64,000 nucleotides of DNA. Origin: Cucumis sativus. Its lineage: Eukaryota; Streptophyta; Magnoliopsida; Cucurbitales; Cucurbitaceae. The position numbers were made by a program, and so were the translations under genes. The notes beneath the pieces are model-generated. The model was not told the DNA's origin. It did not search any database and saw only the letters and a list, made by a program, of their open reading frames with translations. The stretch is taken from positions 310,001-374,000 of the forward strand of contig NC_026656.2 in the NCBI RefSeq assembly GCF_000004075.3, given 5' to 3'. Shown here piece by piece: positions 54,846 through 64,000 of this stretch (positions within the stretch are counted from its first letter, which is position 1; every line of letters begins with the position of its first letter).

Positions 54846-55276
54846 GCATAAATGAAAATTTGCTAAACCTTAGTAATGAAAATAATTGAATATTTAAGAC
54901 AAAATATTGTAGCTTATTTCTAGGTCCAAACAATGAGCTTCAAGCCCATAAGTCTGGGGCGCAATCATCGCAAGGCATGGAAATCCCGCCGCAAGGACGG
55001 AAAGAAAGAAACCAAAAGAAAAAGAAAAAGAGAAGGAAAAGAACCCTAAAAATGGCAGTGTTCAGCGCATAGTCTTAAATGGTCTCCCTGTCTTCTTCGT
55101 CTTTCGATATCCATTTCATAATTGCTCGTGCCTATGGCTTCTAGCAGCTCTTCTCCCCATTCTTCTTCTCCTTCTTCTTCTTCTTCTTCAGTTGCTATTT
55201 ATTCAAGTCAGTTCTCCGTTTCTTTTGGTCCGGTGTTGCTCTTTCTGTTCTGCAGGGGAGGTTTTCAAGAGGTTTA
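53840..55276. other. Spacer between the two RecA genes
   Basis: It holds the 3' flank of copy 1 (homologous to that of copy 2) and the duplicated promoter and leader of copy 2 (55010-55276). The segment 54052-54490 is absent after copy 2. No separate gene is supported. Confidence 0.55.
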
Positions 55277-58200
55277 ATGGCGAGGCTTATTCGAAATGCA
55301 TCTTTTCTTGGGCGCTCTCTTTTTCAGCGCGAGGTCTCATTCACTTACATTGTTAATCTTCTTTGTTTCACCGTACAGCACTTGGTGTATGCGTTGCCAC
55401 TCATTATTTTAACTCTATATGCAATTTAGAATGAGCCCTCCTTTATTTAAAGAAGGATTAGATTTTAAATATTTTTGAGCTAATTTCGCTTTTACGTCTT
55501 TTGGTTTGAATTTCTGCTTGTTTTCTTTGCAGGGCTACAGGAGAGGCATATTAGGAACTTCTACTCAAATATGTAATTTTTCAACCAAAGGTGCGATATA
55601 TTGGCTTTGATTACGTTAGTTCAAACATGATTGTGATGAACTTGTCGTGAAGCAGAATGTTGGAAATTTTTAGACTTTTGTTTGAAAAAACGTTTATTCA
55701 TTCATGCACGACCTCTTAGAAAAGGTTCAGATAATGTATTATGTTCATTACAATGTGACTCAATATCAATGTTATGTCGATCTTGAAAGTAAAAAGAAGC
55801 CTGCTAATTCATCAGATGGGAGTGATTCTTCTGAAAAGAAGTTGTCTAAGAAAGAGCTGGCCTTACAACAAGCCTTGGGTCAGATAACTACCACATTTGG
55901 AAAGGGGTCGATCATGTGGCTTGGCCGTTCTGCATCATCTAAAAATGTCCCTGTGGTTTCCACAGGTTCGTTTTCTTTGGATATGGCTCTAGGAGTAGGT
56001 GGCTTTCCTAAGGTATTTTACATTTCTTTATGATGTCGTAGTGAGGATGAAGTATTTCTTAATCATATGTATTTGAATGGCTGCTTCGCTTGTTTTAGAA
56101 CTCTTTATCTAGCACCTTTCCTCAAACCATGTTTTTGTAAATGGTAAATGAAAAAAGAATATTGAGACATCATGCATGTGTTTCATGTTTGTGATATAAC
56201 TTCATTAGATCTTTATAGGGTCGTGTAATCGAGATTTATGGTCCAGAGGCATCTGGAAAGACAACTCTTGCATTGCATGTAATCGCTGAATCCCAGAAGC
56301 AAGGAGGTACTGTTTAATTGATAAGTCAATGTGCTCATTCAGTCTTTAAGCAAGTAAATTAAACGAGCCCATTTGCTCCTGCAGAAAATTATAATCTGAT
56401 AACTGGCTTCCGCATTTAATTCGTTTAGGTCATTTTGTTGGATATGTTGGAAAAAATACGCAAAATAAATGGGCAGGAATACGGTAGATTAAGAAAAGTA
56501 ACAACCACCAACAAACATAAAAGTATCAATCAGTGTAATAGGGTTTAGAAAGTCTTTTACTTTGGTCTAGGTGCATCACAAAATTTTGTTCATAGAGAAA
56601 CATGCTGTTTGCACTGAGTTATTTGACACTCCTTTCCCACGATACCACTTCCTTCGAGGAAGCTTGTCTGCATCTAAGTTGTCTTACAAATTTCTATTAA
56701 CTTCTATGCTCAAGGAAATAAAAAATTGCTGAAATTTCTTCTATCAAAGTCCGTTTCTACGGAACATTCTACGCTCGACCGGGATTTGTAAGATAGTTTA
56801 GTTGCACTGATGCACAGAAGTTCCTTTGTTTTTTTGAAAGGATGTGTATCTTGGGAGTGGAGTGCCTAATCACTGAATGCACTTGGTATGCCTTCTTAAA
56901 GGACAACATTTTGCTATGTGCCTTACACAAATAGCTGACTTTACATCTCTTAGTTATATTTATGTATACACCATTCTTGGGCTTTGTTTTGCACATTTTA
57001 TTCTTAGACCTTTTTCATATCACACACACTAGAACTGTATATTATATTGTCCTTTGGGGAAGAGAACAATTCAAATTAACTTATGTTTTTTGTTCAACAA
57101 TAAAGGATAGTTTTGGAGGTGTAGTTTGAAAGTTTAACTTTAGTACACACAAACATAATGCTGGAGTAATCTGCTTCGGTCTTTTCAATGCAGGTAGCTG
57201 TGTCTTTGTTGATGCGGAGCATGCCTTTGATCCAGCCCTCGCTCAGGCTATTGGAGTGAACACTGAGAACCTCTACCTATCTCAACCTGACTGTGGTGAA
57301 CAAGCTCTTAGTTTTGTGGATTCCCAAATCCGACGTGGTTCTGTTGATGTTGTTGTTGTTAACAATGTGAGTATGATGCAAACTGTTTTGAAGAGAACAG
57401 TTGGAAATTTGTTATTTTTATATGTTGAATTTTCCTTTTTTATTTTCGGGTATAGGAAACAGAAACAGTTTCATTGATATGTTGAAATTACTTCAATCTT
57501 ATTTTCTTGGAACATCGTAAAATATTGAATGCCTCTGACCAGGTAGCTGCTCTTGTGCCTAAAGGTGAAGTCGATGGTGAGATGGGTGATACCCCCATGG
57601 CTATGCAGGCTAGACTCATGGGCCAAGCACTTCGCAAATTGTGCCATTCTTTATTCCTATCACAGACTATATTAATATTTATTAGTCAGGTATTATTTTG
57701 TTTCTCAACTTTTTCAGCAATAAACTGCGACTTTCTACATGGTGGTGGCATCGATTATTTAGTTATCACTTATCAGAGTTCAGTATTACTGCACTCCTTA
57801 ATACGTATTTATCTCTAGATAAGGTCAAAGCCATCCACTTTTGGAGGATCTGAAGTTGTTACATGTTGTGGTAATGCGGTAAAGTTTTATGCCTCGGTCC
57901 GTCTTTTTGTTTGCAGAATAGGTTATGTCAAGAAGGGGGAAGAGGTATAAACATTAAATTGCTAGTAAATCTGGATACTGTTTAAATGCATTTTTTAATG
58001 TGAATATTAATTTATGCATTGTTGTATATTCAATTGCAGGTGATAGGAAGCCGCGTTCAAGTAAAAGTGGTAAAGAATAAGCTTGCTCCTCCATTTCGTA
58101 TTGCTCAATTTGAGCTCGAGCGTGGAAAAGGTATATGTAAGGAGTCGGAGATTATAATTTTGGGGTTGAAATATAAATTCATGTCCCAGGCAGCTTCACT

Positions 58201-58720
58201 CTATCGCTTTCATGGTCGAAGCTTCTACGGGAAAGAATCCTTGAAAACTTTTCTGTTAGAGAGTGAAGATGCTAGGGAAGAACTAATTACGAAACTACGG
58301 GAGAAACTACTCGATGCTGAAATGGGTAAGCCACAGAATAGAGATGAAACAGAAGGAAGTCTTCAAGAAGATGTTATCACACCACCTAATTCTAGGGACG
58401 AAGATGCAGTTACTGCTGTAAAAGTGATGAAGAATAATAAGCATGCTCCATTTCGAAATGTTCAATTCGAGCTCAAGTCTGGAAAAGGTATAAGTAAGGA
58501 GTCAGAGATTATAGATTTGGCGTTGAAATATAAATTCATAACCAAGGCAGGTTCATTCTTTAAGTATAATGGTCGAAACTTCCATGGCAAAGAAGCCTTG
58601 AAAACTTTTCTGTCAAAGAATGAAGATGTTAGGAAAGAACTAATTACAAAACTTCAAGAATATATTATCACGCCACCTGATTCGACGGATGAAGATGCAG
58701 TTACTGCTGCAGAAGCATAA
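55277..58720 (+). CDS. Diverged mitochondrial RecA homolog, copy 2, with doubled C-terminal domain
   Basis: Exons parallel copy 1: 55277-55333, 55533-55590, exon 3 ending 56012, 56219-56306, 57194-57366, 57543-57689, 57819-57944, 58040-58720. Walker [10 protein letters not shown] is kept, but Walker B VVVDS is VVVNN, FINQ is FISQ, GDAHM is GDTPM, and CGGNALKF is [11 protein letters not shown] hydrolysis and strand exchange are therefore doubtful. The exon 3 acceptor used in copy 1 is altered by one base, so the matching AG would shift the frame. In-frame alternatives are an AG before 55720 (about 540 residues) or before 55816 (about 508 residues). The last exon encodes two successive RecA C-terminal domains. 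Long open exons with no stops suggest a product is still possible. It could also be a transcribed pseudogene. Confidence 0.7.
58061..58720 (+). repeat. In-frame duplication of the RecA C-terminal domain
   Basis: Unit A is 58061-58417 (119 codons) and unit B is 58418-58720. Both run from VKV(V/M)KN through FELxxGKGI(C/S)KESEII, KYKF, GKE(S/A)LKTFL and ELITKL to DEDAVTA. Unit B resembles the copy 1 domain more than unit A does ([18 protein letters not shown]). Unit B lacks about 24 codons of the acidic linker between two similar cttcaagaa words. Confidence 0.9.
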
Positions 58721-60392
58721 GCTTGTGGATGCCCTTCTAATTGTGAATTCAAGCACTTCCGTTCTTATTATCCTTCATCTATTCCTTCTCTCTCTTTGCC
58801 ATGCACAAAATTTTGGGTCTCCTTGCCACATTTTTATATCTTTTAGTTTGTGCTTTTGTGGTTCCAATGATGGATGATGATTACCATTGTAATTTTACAT
58901 GAAGGATAGAATATTGACAATGGATCTTTTTAAAGTTTGTAATACATATAATTTATTTTGTCCTCTTGACCCATATGTTCTTTTAGGATGCTGATAAGGA
59001 AAATTTTCTAGGTTCCTAATTTTCTATTATGGTTCATTTGATTATATTACTATGTCCACATCTACATTAAATATAAAGAATAAATGTTTGATAATAGAAG
59101 GTCAAAATAATCTAATGTTTGCCTCTATTGGATGTATGTTGGTCAATATTTAAAATTCTTTATATTAAAGTTAGACTCAGTACTATTTCTTATGGATCTC
59201 TTTGAATCTTCATAAATGGCATCTGACCCACTTTCTGTCCACAAAGTTCAAAGGTGTTTCTAAAATCAATCATCAATTCAAATACAAAATCTTGTGGAAA
59301 AATTTAATGAAATCTCCCCTTGTTGTTTCTGAAGGTGTTGGGTGGGACCCAATCATTCATAAAGATGAATTGTATTCGAATTAAAACAAATATTGGAAAA
59401 GAATTTAGAGAAACATTGTTTTGGGACTAATTCTCTCACATTTCATAACCACCGCTGAATTTTCACATTGAAATGAGATCAATAAGTTGATAGTGTTGTT
59501 CACAAACATGTGAAGTCTCTGTCCAATTTCTATAAAATTTTAAAACTAAATTTTGTTTTCAGAAAAAAGAAAAAACAATATTAATGTAACAATTTGATTT
59601 TGATTTTAATACAAAACCACATTCTACCGTCTATTTCGAGGGAATTTAAATAAGATTTTTATTAGTTTATAAGAGAAACAATCATGTTCACTTGTATGAA
59701 GCTTTTTGGATTAAGTCAAAAGTAAAATCACCAAGGTTTTATACTAAAATAACATTAACATTAAAAGTTTGTCCGATTCATGTGATCGTGATCGTAATTG
59801 ATTAATGAGTCTTTATTGTTATTTTTTAAAACAAACTAATATTATAAGAAAAATAAAACAGAAATATTGAACCCATTTATGTTATACCATCAAAAGAATT
59901 TATACACTTTAATTACTTTATATAGGCTAGAATGGTCTACAATAGATCATTAACATTAATATAAAAAATATAAAGATTCACCAGTAAAATTTATCAAGTA
60001 GTCTTTTTATATATATATATCAAAGAAGAATAAATGGCATGTAAACAGAAAATAGAGTATAAGATTCCTCGTAGAAAAACAACAGAGGTTCGGTGGGCAC
60101 ATTTTGAAAATCAAATTAAAAAGCAATTAATGTGACATCGTTCTTTATGGTATCCTAGAATTCAAACATCTAATATTATTAAATCAAGTACTTTTCCAAA
60201 AAAACAAAAACCTTAGGACTTGCTTAGGAAGATAGAGTATAATTTTCAACTTAATTAGCACCTTGATATCGATCCGATATTAGTTTGGATAAACAAAATT
60301 TGTATCTGTATTCAAATTGATTGATAGGGATGAATATCCAAAAAGAATACCAAAAATGTTGAAGCAGGACGTGTAGAAATGTGAATCGTTGA
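58721..60392. other. Convergent spacer after RecA copy 2
   Basis: To about 59410 this is the duplicated RecA 3' flank. From there to 60392 it is AT-rich and holds the bHLH 3' side. No gene is recognised. Confidence 0.5.
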
Positions 60393-62822
60393 TTACGATT
60401 TATTTTGGTATGATGATAGTGATGGTAAGTCGGAGACAATTCTTCTCACTGCTTCCAGGAAGGCCGACTCGTCCCATTCCCCACCCTAAAGAAAGGAAAA
60501 AACAAAAACAAACAATATAAAGATTCCATCATATATACTTTTTTAAAAAGTAGTTTAATTTAAGAAACTTAATTACTTGAATTCACAACTATTCAATGAA
60601 ACCCAATTTTATAATACTTTCAATTATAAGAAAAAAAGAAAAAGAATGAAGCAAATTAATTACCTGAAGGCTAAACCTGAAGCCGAGGCGGGTAAGAGGA
60701 GAAGGAGCGATCATATGGTTAGCATGAAATGACAAAACTACTCTTGCGTTAACAATAGACTTCAAGAATTGAAGAATGCGAATTGCGGTATCCGTCATTA
60801 ACTGACTACTATCGCCTCTTATGATTATTTCCAAATCTACGACGATCGTCTCGTCTGTTGATCCTGGTGGCGGTGGCTCGTAGGAAACGTTAACGGTAAA
60901 CTGTTGGTTAAGGGATGAAGTGGGAGTGGTTGGTTGGTGGTGTACTGTTCTAATATGAGGATCTTGAGCTTGTAGAAGAATGTGGTTTCTATGGCTAAGT
61001 TCTGATACTTGTGCTTTCAATTTGGTTAAGTATTCTCTTGCTGTTGCCAATACTGATGCTTTATCTTTCTACGTATACGTAAATATATTCATTAACCAAA
61101 TAATAATAACAACATCAATATAATATGCAATCCAAAACAGTATGTATTCATCAAACAATGTCATGATAAAAACATAATAATTATAAAAAAGAAAAAAAGG
61201 AAGGATTTAGTAATTGAGACACTAACCTTAGTTTGAGGTGGAAGAATAGATCTCAAAGCAAGAAAGCTTTCATTGAGTTTTTCTCTCCTTCTCCTCTCCG
61301 CTATCATATGAATCAGTTGAGCCGACGCTGGCCGCTTGGCCGCCTCTATTATTATTCTCTCTCCAATCCTCATTTTCTTTAACTTTCTATAAAACACTAA
61401 CCCTTTTTTCATCAAACTTTCCCTTTTCTGATTCTCCTCCGCCCCTTCCACCGCCGCCTTCTTCACATTATATTCCTCAAAAGCACTTTCTCTCGAACCT
61501 CCCGACAACGACGAACGGTCCGGTGGTAGCGGAAGCAATGGTATCGTAGAAAGATCGTTGTAAAACAGTAATGAAGGGATTTCTGGGGTTTCTTCAATGG
61601 ATGGAGATTTGGGAGAAAGGGAAGATGGAATAATATTGGGCGGAAGTTGATCAGAAGAAGAAGCCATTATTATTGATGAAACTTCTTCCCAAGCAGGAAA
61701 TAGTATTTGATTTGTTTGTTTCATCTCCTCTACCATTTCTACCTGAAAATTATATTTAAATTTCCTTTAACTAAACATAATAATTTGATAAAGAAATCTA
61801 ATTTTAGGGTTTACCTGTGAAAAGCCAAGTTCTATTTCTCCATTGCTGCTCCCCATGAAAACAACGCTCTGGCATGCATTGTTATTTTTTAGCAAAGTTG
61901 TATTGATAATTAATCAACCGAAAAGATCAGTGGGACTTCGAGGCCACATTTGATCTCTACACAGTATTAAGCTATATAATTACTAATACATCACAGTAAA
62001 TTTTAGATATTGTTTCATTTTTGGATTTTAAAACTAAGTTTAAACAGTTTGAGAGGAAAGGAATCATACAAAATACTAGCTAGAGAGTCTTAGTTTAATC
62101 AATAAGCCTATGATCCTATGTGATCAAGATGAATGAGAAGTTCATAGTTTGAGATAAGAAAATTTCATATATATCCGAAATTATTTAACAACAGCAGCTT
62201 ACCTTAATCCCAGCTGCCTGTGAGAAAAAAAAATCAAAAAATTAAAAAAAATTATGATGTATTTTAGCATAAAATAAAGTTATTATAACACACTTACAGC
62301 ATAAAATTGGGTTTGGATTCGAGAAGAAGAGTGGGTTAGAAGCACAGATTCCCGAACCTCTAAAAATGAAATTTTGTTCTTGAAAGCATGGCCAGGGACA
62401 AGGCTGTAATCAAGTGTGTTCATAATTTAAAACTTTTTAATTAATAAAAATATTATAATGATAATAAATAAAAAAAACTTACTTATTTTCAAGACTAAAT
62501 ATCACTTGTGTATACTCATTGAACAGCCTTCGTTGGAAACTTCCTAAAGAACTGCTGGGTTGTTTCTTCTGATCATCATCCTCATCCTCCCGAAACAACC
62601 CATCAAGATTCATTAAACAACTTAAAACATAAACATAAAGTTAATATCATTTTCCAATAAATAATCAGGGAAAAAAAAAGGGAAATGAAAATGATATAAT
62701 ATATACTTGGAAGGATGGGGTAAATAAGACCAAATGCAAATGTAAGTGGAATGAACAGATTGCAGAAGGGAATGCAAGAAGGAGGCTCGAGCATCCTGAT
62801 TGAGGGAAAATACAATTTCCAT
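60393..62822 (-). CDS. bHLH transcription factor, bHLH041-like
   Basis: Eight minus-strand exons (62822-62707, 62620-62483, 62403-62298, 62217-62203, 61868-61815, 61742-61227, 61068-60664, 60485-60393) encode 480 residues. The N-terminal region (MEIVFSLNQDARASFLHSL, STYICIWSYLPHPSN, LFNEYTQVIFSL, VRESVLLTHSSSRIQTQFY, AAGIKSVVFMGSSNGEIELG) is a GAF-like regulatory domain typical of bHLH041 and related plant bHLHs. The DNA-binding region (about 282-335) reads SAQLIHMIAERRRREKLNES with the H-x3-E-x2-R pattern expected for E-box binding, then ALRSILPPQTKKDKASVLATAREYLTKLKAQVSEL. A C-terminal ACT-like region follows. Exon 4 is only 15 nt. Targets are unknown. The start is the first ATG giving the conserved N terminus. 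Confidence 0.88.
62203..62217 (-). other. 15-nt micro-exon of the bHLH gene
   Basis: This exon encodes AAGIK, with CAG before it and GTAAGC after it. It joins QTQFYA to SVVFMGSSNGE and is needed for the conserved (A)AGI(K)xVVF strand of this family. Removing it keeps the frame. Confidence 0.75.
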
Positions 62823-64000
62823 ATACACACAAAAAAAATGATTAATTAAAAGGGAAGAAGAAATAATGGAAGAAATTTATAGGATGGGATCAACTGGGAA
62901 GTTGACAATAAGGAAGAAGACAGAGAAAAGAGAGAAACTAAAAGTAAGAAGCTGGAAAAACACGAAGCTCAGCAGCCACAGAAAATTAAAACAATATATA
63001 CATAACTTTGTTTATATATAAGTCCATCAAATTTTAAAGTTTCTATTTATTAATGGGTTCAGACTCTAAATCAATTAACATGTCTTTTTTCAATTTTATG
63101 TTTTAAATATAGGTTCTTCGAAGTGACATATTTATTTTAAAATTTTAAAAGTTAATGGTCTATTCAAAATAAAATTGAGTTTTTATATTCAAGTTAGAAT
63201 CTAAACCTAGATAATTAATGACTTATTGAATATAAAATTGAAAATTTAAAAGACTTAACCAATGAACTTTGTAATTTAACCCATAAATATGTGAATACTA
63301 TATCACACAATTATTAAAAAGGATCACGTTAAATAATTTGTGTGTAAGTAATTTTGTTTAGATTAATTCAAAATTTTGACTAAACCTTTGAAATTAAAAG
63401 AAATTTTTGTAGGCACAGCACGAAATTATAACTCTCCCTTTTTTAAAAAGATTGATAACATAGTTATTTTCCCTTGATAAGCGGTTAGTTTATGCACTAG
63501 CTAGGACAACCCCTTTTCTTTTTTAATTAATTGTTGAAAGTGATGAGTTTAGGAATATATTTACATTATTTTCTTTGTGTTTAATTAATTTAAATAATGA
63601 AATATAAATCAAAGTTAAAATTATAAGACTTATTTGTTGATAAAATTAAAACTTGATTGGAAGTCCAAGGTGATATAAGAAGAAGTTGTAGAGGTCAAAT
63701 TTGATTTATTGTTTTTATTATAATTTTGCTTTATATGGATATAAAAAAAAAAAGGTATGAAAATGATGGGGAAGAAAAGTAGGAGTGGATGATGATGTGG
63801 TCAAAGTCCACATTCGCGAGGGCTTGAAATGTAGGGTCCATTCATACATGATTTAACCATTGCTTCTTCTAAGGGTACCCTCCTCATTTTCTCAAACCAA
63901 ATTCTACTTTTAATTTAAGTACTCTAAGTTTGATTAACCCTTTTCCACTCTTTTTTAAAATTAATATTTATGATAACATCAAGAGAGAAATTAATATTTT
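62823..64000. other. bHLH promoter and upstream spacer
   Basis: AT-rich sequence lies upstream of the minus-strand bHLH gene. A TATA-like site is at 63011-63020. No gene is seen to the window end. Confidence 0.5.
63011..63020 (-). promoter_or_regulatory. TATA-box candidate of the bHLH gene
   Basis: The minus strand reads TATATATAAA about 190 bp before the ATG at 62822. The spacing allows a leader of about 160 nt. The surrounding DNA is AT-rich, so a chance match is possible. Confidence 0.4.

Larger units (their letters stand above)
55010..59410 (+). repeat. Tandem segmental duplication, unit 2 (RecA copy 2)
   Basis: This is the partner of 50590-54845, in the same orientation. Extra sequence here includes about 110 bp in the large intron (near 56370-56470), the second C-terminal domain in the last exon, and about 110 bp near 59250-59363. 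It lacks the 440-bp segment found after copy 1. Confidence 0.9.

Overview
The window is nuclear DNA of a flowering plant, most likely a eudicot. Genes are broken into many short exons by AT-rich introns, and the products include plant-only families such as lycopene epsilon-cyclase, a U-box receptor-like kinase and a class A heat shock factor. The protein sequences feel cucurbit-like, but that is an impression and was not tested. Exons were joined by hand from splice signals and family similarity; every complete model closes in frame.

Layout, left to right. (+) CFIm25 pre-mRNA cleavage factor subunit (138-2104); (+) CCT2 chaperonin beta subunit (3921-8338); (+) group-A MAP kinase kinase (10948-13308); (-) USP/kinase/U-box protein (14232-17475); (+) lycopene epsilon-cyclase LCYE (18893-23724); (+) DGAT1 acyltransferase (26234-32314); (-) casein kinase 1-like CKL (33283-37784); (-) HSFA9-like heat shock factor (40731-42415); (-) NAP1-type histone chaperone (45667-48116); (+) two tandem mitochondrial RecA genes (50830-53839 and 55277-58720); (-) bHLH041-like transcription factor (60393-62822). 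Gene order looks like ordinary euchromatin. Spacers are AT-rich with microsatellites and a few short direct repeats. I saw no intact transposon, rRNA, tRNA or CRISPR array.

The genes do not form one pathway. Several are housekeeping (CFIm25, CCT2, NAP1, CKL), two are metabolic (LCYE for the lutein branch, DGAT1 for triacylglycerol), and four are signalling or regulatory (MKK, U-box kinase, HSF, bHLH).

The most unusual locus is the RecA tandem pair. A block of about 4.3 kb is repeated with promoter, all exons and the 3' flank. The upstream copy looks like a normal mitochondrial RecA. The downstream copy has lost the Walker B aspartate and other core residues, has a one-base change that moves a splice acceptor out of frame, and carries its C-terminal domain twice in one exon. 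It is either a neofunctionalised RecA-like protein or a decaying paralog. Other notable points are a probable U12-type intron in CCT2, a GC-AG intron and a C-terminal CKQQ prenylation box in NAP1, coding micro-exons of 15, 18 and 21 nt in three genes, a relic kinase exon inside a CKL intron, and an RY plus G-box pair upstream of the HSF.
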